A DNA stretch of 64,000 nt, from contig CAVOPA010000017.1 in assembly GCA_963697705.1 (NCBI GenBank), positions 310,001 through 374,000 of the forward strand, given 5' to 3'. The notes under the pieces were generated by a model. That model had not been told where the DNA came from. It saw only the letters and a list, made by a program, of their open reading frames with translations, and searched no databases. This DNA comes from CAVUCH01 sp963697705. GTDB taxonomy: Bacteria > Acidobacteriota > Vicinamibacteria > Vicinamibacterales > JAENWD01. The number at the start of each line of letters is the position of its first letter. Position 1 is the first letter of the stretch. This document shows, piece after piece, positions 15,366 to 24,081 of this stretch. A program made the translations under genes and the position numbers.

Positions 15366-16787
15366 GTGGCAGGGGCGCGCGCACCACTCGTGTTGACCGC
15401 CGGCGCCATTGCCGCGGCCGTGGGCGGGCAGCTGCTGAGCGGCAACGCCGCGCAGGTGTTCGACGGCTTCTCGATCGACTCGCGCACGACGCGACGCGGC
15501 GACCTGTTCATTGCCATTCGCGGCGAACGGCTCGACGGCGCGGCGTATGCGACCACGAGCCTCGAGGCCGGCGCGGGCGGCGTCATGCTCGCGCGGCAGT
15601 CGCGCGGCGCGATACCGCGAGACCGCCACGATGCGGTCCTGATTGTCGTGGACGACGCCACGGCCGCCCTGCAGATGCTCGGGCAGCACGTGCGGCGTGC
15701 CTCCGGGGTGCGCGTGACGGCGATTACCGGAAGCGCCGGCAAGACGACGACCAAGGAAGTGACCGCGGAGTTGCTCGCCGCGCGTCACTCGGTCTATCGG
15801 AACCCAGGCAATCTGAACAACCACATCGGGCTGCCGCTTTCGCTCCTCGACCTGCGCGCGCGACCGGATGTCGCGGTCGTGGAGCTCGGGATGAACCACG
15901 CCGGTGAGATCCGCCACCTCGTGGCGCTTGCCGAGCCCGAGGTCCGCGTGTGGACGAACGTCGGCGACGCGCACCTGGGCTACTTCGGCTCTCCAGAGGC
16001 GATCGCCGATGCGAAGGCGGAGATCCTCGAAGGCGCGGGTCCATCGACCGTGCTCGTCGCCAATGCCGATGATGACCGCGTGATGGCGCGGACGCGAATG
16101 TTCGCCGGACGGTTGATCACCTTTGGCAGGTCGAGCACGGCCGACATCCGCGCAACGCACGTCGAGGAGCTCGGCGTCGACGGCACGCGCGCACACGTCC
16201 GCACCCCTGATGACGAGGCAGACGTCGTCGTGCCGCTTCTCGGCGTCGGCAACCTCCTGAACGTGCTCGCCGCAACCGCGGTCGCGCACGTGCACGGGGT
16301 GGCCCTCGGTGCGGTCGTGGAGCGCATCGGGTCGCTCCGCCCTCCCAGGCATCGCGGCGAGGTCGTCAGACTGGCATCGGGTGTGACGCTCCTCGACGAT
16401 TCCTACAATTCGAGCCCGTCGGCCCTGATGCGTGCGCTCGAAGTTGTCGGCCGGGATAGCCGCCATTCGCGCAAGGTCGCGGTGCTCGGCGAGATGCTCG
16501 AACTCGGCGCGTTCGCGCAGGCGCTTCACGTCGAGTGCGGGCACGCGGCCGTGAGCGCGGGCATCTCACACCTCGTGACGGTTGGCGGCGAGGCAGCCGC
16601 CGCGCTCGCCGCGGCCGCACGGGATGCAGGCCTCGGCCACGACGCGGCCGTCCACGTGGAGACGAGCGGCGAGGCTGCCGACCTGCTGCTCGCGTCGCTG
16701 GCGCCGGGAGACCTGGTGCTCGTCAAGGGTTCGCGAGGAATCGGCACCGACCGCGTGGTGGAGCGCGTGAAGGCGGAGTGGCGCTGA
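15366..16787 (+). CDS. murF: UDP-MurNAc-tripeptide-D-alanyl-D-alanine ligase MurF
   Basis: The 473-residue Mur ligase shows FSIDSRTTRRGDLFIAIRGE in domain 1, the P-loop AITGSAGKTTTKEV in domain 2, the PGNLNNHIGLPLSLL and VELGMNHAGEI segments specific for MurF, and LLDDSYNSSPSAL plus VAVLGEMLELG in domain 3. It attaches the D-Ala-D-Ala dipeptide to complete the UDP-MurNAc-pentapeptide. GTG at 15366 comes 1 nt after the murE stop; the murF stop shares one base with the mraY ATG. The Ddl enzyme that makes its D-Ala-D-Ala substrate is not in this window. Confidence 0.96.
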   Translation: MAGARAPLVLTAGAIAAAVGGQLLSGNAAQVFDGFSIDSRTTRRGDLFIAIRGERLDGAAYATTSLEAGAGGVMLARQSRGAIPRDRHDAVLIVVDDATAALQMLGQHVRRASGVRVTAITGSAGKTTTKEVTAELLAARHSVYRNPGNLNNHIGLPLSLLDLRARPDVAVVELGMNHAGEIRHLVALAEPEVRVWTNVGDAHLGYFGSPEAIADAKAEILEGAGPSTVLVANADDDRVMARTRMFAGRLITFGRSSTADIRATHVEELGVDGTRAHVRTPDDEADVVVPLLGVGNLLNVLAATAVAHVHGVALGAVVERIGSLRPPRHRGEVVRLASGVTLLDDSYNSSPSALMRALEVVGRDSRHSRKVAVLGEMLELGAFAQALHVECGHAAVSAGISHLVTVGGEAAAALAAAARDAGLGHDAAVHVETSGEAADLLLASLAPGDLVLVKGSRGIGTDRVVERVKAEWR

Positions 16788-17872
16788 TGCTGTACTCGCT
16801 GCTCTACTCCATGCACTCGGTGGCGTCCGTGCTGAACGTGACCCGCTACATCACCTTCCGCACGGCGGCCGCCAGCCTCACCGCGCTCGTGCTCAGCCTG
16901 TTGCTCGGGCCGTGGATGATCCGCAGGCTGCGCGACTTCCAGGTGGGGCAGGTGATCCGGCAGGAGGGACCCGCGTCACATCGCGCCAAGGCCGGAACGC
17001 CGACCATGGGCGGGCTGCTGATCCTGACAGCGTCAGTCGTGCCGACGCTGCTCTGGGCCGACCTGACCAACGTGTACGTCTGGATTGCCGTCGCCGCGAC
17101 GCTGCTGTTCGGCGCCATCGGTTTCACCGACGACTACCTGAAAATCACCCGCAGCTCCCATCACGGTCTGCTCCCGCGCTACAAGATGGGCGCGCAGCTG
17201 CTCGTGGCGATCGGCGTCGGTGGTGCCGTGCTGGTGCTGTCTCACAACGGCCTGTACAGCACGCGCCTGATCTTCCCGTTCTTCAAGTGGCTCATTCCCG
17301 ACCTCGGCGCGGGCTACGTCCTCTTCGCGGTGGTCGTGCTCGTCGGCGCCTCGAATGCGGTGAACCTCACCGACGGCCTCGACGGCCTCGCGATCAGCAC
17401 CTTCGCGATCGCAGCAGCGGCCTACACCGCCCTGGCCTACGTGACCGGGCACCGTGTGCTGGCGGAGTACCTGCTGCTCGTGCGCTTTGCGCCGGCAGCC
17501 GAGCTGACGATCTTCTGCGGATCGCTCGTCGGTGCCAGCCTCGGCTTCCTTTGGTACAACTCGTATCCCGCTGAAATCTTCATGGGCGACGTCGGCTCGC
17601 TCGCGCTCGGTGGTGCGCTTGGCACCGTGGCCATCCTCATCAAGCAGGAATTGCTGCTCCTGATCGTCGGCGGCGTCTTCGTGATGGAGGCCGCGTCGGT
17701 GATCCTGCAGGTGGCGTCGTTCCGGCTCACGGGCCAGCGGGTGTTCAAGATGGCGCCGCTGCACCACCACTTCGAGCTCACCGGGTGGAGCGAGCCGAAG
17801 GTGATCACGCGGTTCGTGATCATGGGCATCATCTTCGCGCTCTTCAGCCTCACGACCTTGAAGCTGCGGTAG
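16787..17872 (+). CDS. mraY: Phospho-MurNAc-pentapeptide-transferase MraY
   Basis: The 361-residue polytopic membrane enzyme has about ten hydrophobic segments and the family motifs KAGTPTMGG, FTDDYLKITRSSHHGL, NAVNLTDGLDGLA and MGDVGSLALGG, with the HHHFE motif in MAPLHHHFELTGW near the C-terminus. It makes lipid I from UDP-MurNAc-pentapeptide and undecaprenyl phosphate. The ATG at 16787 overlaps the murF TGA by one base (TGATG); the longer frame starting inside murF is not used. The gene precedes murD by 6 nt. Confidence 0.97.
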   Translation: MLYSLLYSMHSVASVLNVTRYITFRTAAASLTALVLSLLLGPWMIRRLRDFQVGQVIRQEGPASHRAKAGTPTMGGLLILTASVVPTLLWADLTNVYVWIAVAATLLFGAIGFTDDYLKITRSSHHGLLPRYKMGAQLLVAIGVGGAVLVLSHNGLYSTRLIFPFFKWLIPDLGAGYVLFAVVVLVGASNAVNLTDGLDGLAISTFAIAAAAYTALAYVTGHRVLAEYLLLVRFAPAAELTIFCGSLVGASLGFLWYNSYPAEIFMGDVGSLALGGALGTVAILIKQELLLLIVGGVFVMEAASVILQVASFRLTGQRVFKMAPLHHHFELTGWSEPKVITRFVIMGIIFALFSLTTLKLR

Positions 17873-17878
17873 GGCGGC

Positions 17879-19252
17879 ATGGACGGCGTGTTTTCGGTGG
17901 AGGGACTGCAGGTGACCGTAGTCGGCGCAGCGCGAAGCGGAGTGGCGGCAGCGGAGCTGCTCGCCCGCCGTGGCGCACGCGTCACGCTCAGCGAGCAGGC
18001 GCCGTCGATCGCCGACGCAGACCGGCTGGCGGCTGCCGGCGTCGCGCTCGAGAGCGGCGGACACCGTCTGGAGACTTTCGTCAGGGCGGATCTCGTCGTG
18101 CTCAGCCCGGGGGTCCCGCTCGAGCAGCAGTCCGTCGCGGCCGCGCGCGCGCGCGGCGTGCCCGTCGTCGGAGAAATCGAGCTCGCTTCTCGCTGGCTGA
18201 AGGGACGCGTGGTCGCGATCACAGGCACCAAGGGCAAGTCGACGACCGCCACCCTCACGGGACGGATGCTGGAGGCATCCGGGGTGCGGGTCCGCGTAGG
18301 CGGCAACATCGGCGTGCCGCTCTCGGCGCAGGTCGACGACTCGACACCGGACACGGTGCACGTCGTGGAAATCAGCAGCTTCCAACTGGAAAGCACTGAT
18401 CGCTTCCACCCCTGGGTCGCGGCGCTGCTGAACTTCTCACCGGACCATCTCGATCGCCACCCCACCGTCGAGGCCTATGCGGCAGCAAAGGCGCGCGTCT
18501 TCCGGCGCCAGGGGCAGGACGACTGGGCGGTCGTGAACGCCGACGACCCCGCCGCGCGTGTGATCGCGTCCGGGGCCCCGTCGCGGCGTCGCTGGTTCGG
18601 GTTCGATCGCATCGTCGAAGGTGTCACGGTGGTTGGCGACAGCGTAGTGGAGCGGTCGACGGGGGATCTGCCTCTCGTGCCGTTGTCGGCCGTGCGCGTG
18701 CCGGGGCGACACATCTTGAGCGATGTGCTCGCCGCTTCGGCGATCAGCCGCATCGCCGGCGCCACGGCCCAGGGCATCAGCGCCGCCGTCAGCTCGTTCA
18801 CGGGGCTCGAGCACGCGATGGAACTCGCCGGCGATATCGGGGGCGTGCACTTCGTCAACGACTCGAAGGCGACCAACATCGTCTCGGCGAAGAAGTCATT
18901 CGAGAGCGTGGCCTCGGGGCTGGTGGCGATTCTCGGTGGGCGCTACAAGGGCGGCGACTTCGCCGACCTGCGGCCGGCGCTCGAAGGACGCACGCGGGGC
19001 GTGATCGCGATCGGGGAGTCGGCCCCGCGCATCGAGGAGGCGCTCGCGGACGTGGTTCCGGTGGCCCGCGCGGCCTCGATGGACGATGCCGTGCGGCAGG
19101 CGTTTCGCCTCGCGACGTCGGGCGACACCGTGGTGCTTGCGCCAGCGTGTTCGAGCTTCGACATGTTCGGGAGTTTCGCGGAGCGCGGGCGCGCCTTCAA
19201 GGAGGCGGTCGCCAGGCTCGGAGGCGAGAACGCGGGTGGTCGTGAGCCGTGA
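17879..19252 (+). CDS. murD: UDP-MurNAc-L-alanine-D-glutamate ligase MurD
   Basis: The 457-residue ligase starts with a Rossmann-like domain (VTVVGAARSGVAAAELLARRG), has the ATP site AITGTKGKSTTATL at about residue 113, NIGVPLSAQVD and VEISSFQLEST, then LNFSPDHLDRHPTVEAY and NDSKATN in the later domains. It adds D-Glu to UDP-MurNAc-L-Ala. ATG at 17879 follows the mraY stop closely. Its last codons and stop form the left arm of a 123-bp inverted-repeat element (19243-19365), so its C-terminus (REP) may have been rewritten by that element. Confidence 0.95.
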   Translation: MDGVFSVEGLQVTVVGAARSGVAAAELLARRGARVTLSEQAPSIADADRLAAAGVALESGGHRLETFVRADLVVLSPGVPLEQQSVAAARARGVPVVGEIELASRWLKGRVVAITGTKGKSTTATLTGRMLEASGVRVRVGGNIGVPLSAQVDDSTPDTVHVVEISSFQLESTDRFHPWVAALLNFSPDHLDRHPTVEAYAAAKARVFRRQGQDDWAVVNADDPAARVIASGAPSRRRWFGFDRIVEGVTVVGDSVVERSTGDLPLVPLSAVRVPGRHILSDVLAASAISRIAGATAQGISAAVSSFTGLEHAMELAGDIGGVHFVNDSKATNIVSAKKSFESVASGLVAILGGRYKGGDFADLRPALEGRTRGVIAIGESAPRIEEALADVVPVARAASMDDAVRQAFRLATSGDTVVLAPACSSFDMFGSFAERGRAFKEAVARLGGENAGGREP

Positions 19253-19365
19253 GCAGTCGTCAGTCGGAACGCGGCGCTTGAGAGCTGGCTGCTGGGAACG
19301 CAGGCTGCCCCGGCCTGCGAAGCTGGTGTCTCAACCCCGGTCGACTGGCGACTGCTGACGGCTCA
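19243..19365. repeat. 123-bp nested inverted repeat (MITE/REP-like) at the murD 3' end
   Basis: Left arm 19243-19265 and right arm 19343-19365 are complementary in 21 of 23 positions. Inside them TTGAGA (19278) pairs with TCTCAA (19329) and the centre is a perfect 7-bp stem CGCAGGC / GCCTGCG (19299-19319). The pairs are nested about one axis, so the whole unit can form one long hairpin. The left arm covers the murD stop codon. No transposase is present; a non-autonomous or REP-like element is my interpretation. Confidence 0.65.
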
Positions 19366-19519
19366 AGGGGTGATGGCGCTGCCTCACCCGCGAGCCTGAT
19401 GTCGGTCAGAGTCGCTGGTTACTGTAGGGCTCTGGCGACGCGCAGGGGCGGCGCACGGTTCGGCAGCGAGGGCGTATTCGGAGTCTGGCCGCAGTGGCGG
19501 CGATCGGGACCGGTGACTC
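19366..19519. other. Rest of the murD-ftsW spacer
   Basis: About 150 bases follow the inverted-repeat unit before ftsW. I see no gene. TACTGT near 19433 could be a -10 box but no -35 matches, so an internal ftsW promoter is possible but unproven. This is the only long gap in the dcw cluster. Confidence 0.4.
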
Positions 19520-20632
19520 ATGGCACGCAAACTGAAATCCGACAAGGTGCTCTTCTTTGCCACGCTGCTGCTCGTGTTCGCGAGCATCGTGATGGTGTAC
19601 AGCGCGTCGGCGGTGATGGCCATGGAGCGTTTTCACCGCCCGTACCTGTTCCTGATCAAGCAGTCGATGTGGGCTGCACTCGGCCTCGCCGCCCTGGCGA
19701 TCGTCATGCGCGTGGACTACCGCCTGTACCGGCAGCCGGCCGTCATCTGGGCGTCACTGGCCGTCGTCGGCGCGGGGCTGTGCCTCGTGCTGCTCAGCTC
19801 TCCCATCAACGGCACGCGGCGGTGGTTCGGCCTCGGCGGCTTCGGCGTGCAGCCGTCCGAGCTGGCCAAGCTGTCGCTGATCCTGTTCACGGCCGCCCTG
19901 CTCGAGCGCCGCATGCACCGCGTCAACGACCTGCGCTACGCCCTGCTGCCGATCGCACTCGTCAGCGCGATCGTCGTCGTGCTGGTGCTGCTCGAGCCCG
20001 ATTTCGGCACCGCCGTGTCGATGCTGATTGTCGTGGCGCTGATGGTCTTTGCAGCCGGACTCGACTGGCGCTACTTCGCGGCCGTGGCGCTCGCGGCCAT
20101 CCCGACGCTGGGCGCGATCGCGATCGCGGCTCCCTACCGCCTGCGCCGCGTCACCACCTTCCTGAATCCGGATGCCGATCCGCTGGGTAGCGGGTTCCAG
20201 ATCCTGCAGTCGCTCATTGCCGTCGGCACCGGCGGCGTGACCGGGATGGGCCTGATGCAGGGTGTGCAGAAGCTGTTCTACCTGCCCGAGCCTCACACCG
20301 ACTTCATATACGCGGTCATCGGCGAGGAGATGGGGCTCGTCGGCACCACGCTCGTGCTCGCGGCCTTCGCCGTCATCACCTGGCGTGGGCTGCGGATCGC
20401 GCTGCGCGCGCCCGATCCGTTCGCCAGCTTCCTGGCGATGGGGCTCACCGGGATGATCGCCGTGCAGGCCTTCATCAACATCAGCGTCGTGCTCGCGTTG
20501 CTGCCAACCAAGGGCATCCCGCTGCCGTTCGTCAGCGCCGGCGGATCGTCGCTGCTCATCAACCTGGTAGGTATGGGCATCCTGCTGAACCTGTCGCAGC
20601 ATGCGTCCCCGGTGGCCGGCGATGGAGTGTGA
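19520..20632 (+). CDS. ftsW: Septal peptidoglycan glycosyltransferase FtsW (SEDS)
   Basis: The 370-residue SEDS protein has about ten membrane segments and the motifs RRWFGLGGFGVQPSELAKL, ALLEPDFGTAVSMLIV-type segment (VLLEPDFGTA), GSGFQILQSLIAVGTGGV, LPEPHTDFIYAVIGEEMG and the C-terminal LPFVSAGGSSL. The conserved Asp of EPDFGT is the expected catalytic residue. FtsW polymerises lipid II with FtsI at the septum. ATG at 19520 begins a short basic cytoplasmic tail before helix 1. Stop overlaps the murG start (TGATG). Confidence 0.96.
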   Translation: MARKLKSDKVLFFATLLLVFASIVMVYSASAVMAMERFHRPYLFLIKQSMWAALGLAALAIVMRVDYRLYRQPAVIWASLAVVGAGLCLVLLSSPINGTRRWFGLGGFGVQPSELAKLSLILFTAALLERRMHRVNDLRYALLPIALVSAIVVVLVLLEPDFGTAVSMLIVVALMVFAAGLDWRYFAAVALAAIPTLGAIAIAAPYRLRRVTTFLNPDADPLGSGFQILQSLIAVGTGGVTGMGLMQGVQKLFYLPEPHTDFIYAVIGEEMGLVGTTLVLAAFAVITWRGLRIALRAPDPFASFLAMGLTGMIAVQAFINISVVLALLPTKGIPLPFVSAGGSSLLINLVGMGILLNLSQHASPVAGDGV

Positions 20633-21771
20633 TGGCACGTCACCAGCAGGCGGCCGGCCCGCTGCGAGTGGTCATCGCAGGAGGCGGCACCGGCGGTCAT
20701 CTCTATCCGGGCATCGCGGTGGCGCGCGAGCTGCTCAGGCGAATGCCGGACGCGGTGGTCAGCTTCGCCGGAACCGCCAAAGGGATCGAAGCACGCGTGG
20801 TGCCGCGCGAAGGCTTCGTCCTCGACGTGATCCGCAGCGGCGGCCTGAAAGGAAAGTCGGTCACGGATCGGGCCCGCGGCGTGGCGCTGCTGCCGGCCGG
20901 CGGGGCGGATGCGTGGCGAGTGATCTCGCGACGCAGGCCGCATCTCGTGATCGGCGTCGGTGGATACAGCTCGGGACCGGTAGTTGCGCTGGCGGCAATG
21001 CGCGGGATTCCGACGGTGCTGCTGGAGCAGAACGCCGTACCGGGCTTGACCAACCGCATCCTGGCGCCGCTCGCGCAAGCGGCCGCGGTCACCTTCGCCG
21101 AGACGCTCTCGTACTTCAGGGGAAAGGGGTTTGTCAGTGGCAATCCGGTCAGGTCGACGTTCGCCGAGCATGACACCGCTTCTCGGCGCGAGGAGCGGGA
21201 TGCGCCGGTTGGGGTGCTGATCTTTGGCGGTTCTCAGGGGGCGCACGCAATCAACGTGGCCGCTGTGGAGGCAGCGCCCGAGCTGGCGCGGGGGGACATC
21301 CGGCTCGCGATCACCCACCAGACCGGCGAGCGCGATCTGGAGATGGTGCGAGAGGCATACATCAGCGCCCGGCTCGCCGCGCGCGTCGAGCCGTTCCTCT
21401 ACGAGATGGACCGCGAAATGAAAGCCGCGCACCTGATCGTCTGCCGCGCCGGCGCGACGACGCTGGCCGAGGTCACCGCGGCAGGTCGCGCGGCGGTGCT
21501 CGTCCCGCTGCCGACGGCGACCGACGATCACCAGCGCAGGAACGCGGAGGTGCTGGCGCGTGCGGGCGCGGCCGAAGTCATCGACCAACGCGAGCTGTCG
21601 GGCACGCGCTTCGCTGCCGCCGTTCTGGCGCTCGCACGAGACCCGGAACGCCGCGCGCGAATGGCCGGAGCGGCGCGCAATCTCGCGCGGCCCGACGCCG
21701 CGCGCATCATCGTCGATCGGGCCCTCGCCCTGGTCGGCCGCGGCGACCTGGCGCCGGATGCTGCGGAGTAG
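20632..21771 (+). CDS. murG: UDP-GlcNAc:lipid I N-acetylglucosamine transferase MurG
   Basis: The 379-residue GT28 enzyme has the first G-loop AGGGTGGHLYPGIAVARELL, the second Gly-rich loop GVGGYSSGPVVALAAM, and in the C-terminal donor domain FGGSQGAHAINV, HQTGERDLE, and VCRAGATTLAEV. It converts lipid I to lipid II at the inner face of the membrane. GTG at 20629 and ATG at 20632 are both possible, with GGAG just upstream; ATG is preferred and overlaps the ftsW stop by one base. Confidence 0.96.
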   Translation: MARHQQAAGPLRVVIAGGGTGGHLYPGIAVARELLRRMPDAVVSFAGTAKGIEARVVPREGFVLDVIRSGGLKGKSVTDRARGVALLPAGGADAWRVISRRRPHLVIGVGGYSSGPVVALAAMRGIPTVLLEQNAVPGLTNRILAPLAQAAAVTFAETLSYFRGKGFVSGNPVRSTFAEHDTASRREERDAPVGVLIFGGSQGAHAINVAAVEAAPELARGDIRLAITHQTGERDLEMVREAYISARLAARVEPFLYEMDREMKAAHLIVCRAGATTLAEVTAAGRAAVLVPLPTATDDHQRRNAEVLARAGAAEVIDQRELSGTRFAAAVLALARDPERRARMAGAARNLARPDAARIIVDRALALVGRGDLAPDAAE

Positions 21772-21774
21772 CGC

Positions 21775-23190
21775 GTGCTGGGGCGCACGAGAGCGATCCA
21801 CTGCGTCGGGGTCGGCGGGAGCGGGGTGAGCGCGATCGCGGAGGTGCTCCTCCGGCTGGGCTACTCGGTGAGCGGCTCCGATGTGCAGCCCTCGCCGACG
21901 ACCGAACGGCTCGCCGGACTCGGGCTCGCGTTTCGTGCTGGTCACGACGCCGCGCACGTCGGAGCCGTCGACGTTGTCGTGATCTCGTCGGCGGTGCGGC
22001 TGACCAACGCCGAAGTGATCGAGGCGAAACGCCGGCGCATCCCCGTGATCCTGCGCGCCGACATGCTCGCCGAGATCATGCGGGCGCGGTTCTCGATCGC
22101 GGTCGGCGGTGCGCACGGCAAGACGACGACCGCGTCGATGATCGCGGTGGTGCTGGCCCACGCCGGCCTCGATCCCACGGCGATCATCGGGGCGCGCGTG
22201 CCCGCTTTCGGCAGCAACGCCCGGGTCGGCGCGAGTGAATACCTGGTGGCGGAGGCGGACGAAAGCGATCGATCGTTCCTGCGGCTGATGGCATCCATGA
22301 CTGTGGTCACCAACATCGACTACGAGCATCTCGAGCGCTACGAGGGGTTCGCCGACCTGACGGACGCGTTCGTCGCCTTCGCCAGCAAGGCTCCTTTCTA
22401 TGGCGCAGCGGTGCTCTGCATGGACGATGAGCACATCCGAGCGATCGTGCCGCGCGTGACGTCGCCGGTCGTGACCTACGGCGTGGACCGGGCCGACGCC
22501 ACAGTCGGCGTGCGTGACGTGCAGCTCACCACCGATGGCAGCCGCTCCACGGTCGTGCGGCGGCACGTTTCGCCTTCCTCCGCTCGGCGAGCTGATGGCG
22601 ATAGCACGCTCGGCACGCTCCGTCTCGCCGTTCCGGGACGGCACAACCTGCAAAACGCACTAGCCACCGTTGCCGTGGCGCTGGAGCTCGGCGTGCCGTT
22701 CGAGACAATTGCCGCGGCCCTGGCGGGTTTCGAAGGAGTCGAGCGCCGGTTCGAGCGAAAGGGTGCGGCGGCCGGTGTGGAAGTGTTCGACGACTACGGT
22801 CATCACCCGACGGAGATCGCGGCAGTGCTTCGTGCCGCGCGAACCGGACGCAGCGGACGGCTCATCGTTGCGTTCCAGCCCCACCGGTACTCGCGCACGC
22901 GGCAACTGCGTGACGAGTTCGGCCCCGCACTCGCGCTCGCCGACGCCATCGTCCTGACCGGCATCTACTCAGCGGGCGAGGACCCGGTGCCCGGCGTCAC
23001 GCTCGAATGGCTCGCCGATGCGGTGGCCACCGCCGCGCCGGGTCGCCTCTCCCTGGTGCCCGACCTCGCCGACGTGCCCGCGGCCGTGGCGGGCCTCGCG
23101 CGACCCGGGGACGTTGTCATCACGATGGGCGCGGGGACGATCGGCGAGTGCGGCGCCCGCATTCTCGAGGAGCTGCGGCGATGCGCGTAG
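21775..23190 (+). CDS. murC: UDP-MurNAc-L-alanine ligase MurC
   Basis: The 471-residue ligase has the N-terminal Rossmann-like VGVGGSGVSAIAEVLLRLG, SGSDVQPSPTTERL, the ATP loop VGGAHGKTTTASMI at about residue 110, EADESDRSFL and the C-terminal FDDYGHHPTEIAAVL followed by FQPHRYSRTR. It commits UDP-MurNAc to peptide addition by joining L-Ala. GTG at 21775 lies 3 nt after murG. In many clusters murB and ddl follow murC; here murC overlaps ftsQ directly by 10 nt, so both are missing from the cluster. Confidence 0.96.
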   Translation: MLGRTRAIHCVGVGGSGVSAIAEVLLRLGYSVSGSDVQPSPTTERLAGLGLAFRAGHDAAHVGAVDVVVISSAVRLTNAEVIEAKRRRIPVILRADMLAEIMRARFSIAVGGAHGKTTTASMIAVVLAHAGLDPTAIIGARVPAFGSNARVGASEYLVAEADESDRSFLRLMASMTVVTNIDYEHLERYEGFADLTDAFVAFASKAPFYGAAVLCMDDEHIRAIVPRVTSPVVTYGVDRADATVGVRDVQLTTDGSRSTVVRRHVSPSSARRADGDSTLGTLRLAVPGRHNLQNALATVAVALELGVPFETIAAALAGFEGVERRFERKGAAAGVEVFDDYGHHPTEIAAVLRAARTGRSGRLIVAFQPHRYSRTRQLRDEFGPALALADAIVLTGIYSAGEDPVPGVTLEWLADAVATAAPGRLSLVPDLADVPAAVAGLARPGDVVITMGAGTIGECGARILEELRRCA

Positions 23191-24014
23191 CCGCGCCGGC
23201 CGACAAGCGCTTCCGGCGCGCCCACGTGCGCCCGCCGCGTCGACGGCACTCGTGGACGCGCGTGCTCGCTCTCGTGCGCAACGGGGTCGCGGTCGCCTTG
23301 CTCGCGGCCGGCGGGTACCTGCTCGAGCAGCAGGTGGCGCACGCAAGCGCACTGCACGTCGATCACATCGCCGTGCGCGGAAACGATCGACTGTCGACCG
23401 GCGAGGTGCTCGTGCTGCTCGATGGCCTTCGCGGGCAGCACCTGCTCTCCGTGGACCTCGACCGATGGCAGCGTCGTCTGTTGTCGTCGCCCTGGGTGGG
23501 GCACGCGTCATTGCGGCGGGTGCTGCCGTCCACGGTGGAAGTGCTGCTTCGTGAACGGCAGCCGATGGCCATCGGACGGCTCGGCGCCGACCTCTATCTC
23601 ATCGACGCGGACGGTCACGTGATCGACGACTACGGGCCGAACTACGCGCAGTTCGACCTCCCGATCATCGACGGTCTCGGCGGTTCGCCCGACCAGACCG
23701 GCACGGCGGTCGACGAGGGTCGTGCCGACCTCGCCAACCGGCTCCTCGGCTCGGTCGGCCGGCGTCCGGCGCTGCTGCGCCGCCTGTCGCAAATCGACGT
23801 GTCGAATACGCGCGACGCGGTGGTGCTGCTCGAAGACGATTCGGCGCTCGTGCACCTCGGCGACGACCAGTTCCTCGAACGCCTGCAGTCGTACGTGGAT
23901 CTCTCGGCTGCGCTGCACGAACGCGTGACTGACATCGAGTACGTCGACGTCAGGTTCGACAACCAGATCTACGTGAGGCCGGTGGCGGCGGCCAGGATGA
24001 CCGCGGCGCGTTAG
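23181..24014 (+). CDS. ftsQ: Cell division protein FtsQ/DivIB
   Basis: The 277-residue bitopic protein has a strongly basic N-terminus (RFRRAHVRPPRRRH), one transmembrane helix (about residues 34-50), a POTRA domain (LHVDHIAVRGNDRLSTGEV) and the beta domain with LPSTVEVLLRERQPMAI and YLIDADGHVIDDYG. FtsQ anchors the FtsQLB complex in the periplasm. The start lies 10 nt before the murC stop. A 67-nt spacer separates it from ftsA. Confidence 0.93.
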   Translation: MRVAAPADKRFRRAHVRPPRRRHSWTRVLALVRNGVAVALLAAGGYLLEQQVAHASALHVDHIAVRGNDRLSTGEVLVLLDGLRGQHLLSVDLDRWQRRLLSSPWVGHASLRRVLPSTVEVLLRERQPMAIGRLGADLYLIDADGHVIDDYGPNYAQFDLPIIDGLGGSPDQTGTAVDEGRADLANRLLGSVGRRPALLRRLSQIDVSNTRDAVVLLEDDSALVHLGDDQFLERLQSYVDLSAALHERVTDIEYVDVRFDNQIYVRPVAAARMTAAR

Positions 24015-24081
24015 CGCGGTCCAGCAGTCGGCGGATAGAGAACCGCGCACCGGCGCGATGGACGGCTCCCCAGGAGGATTC

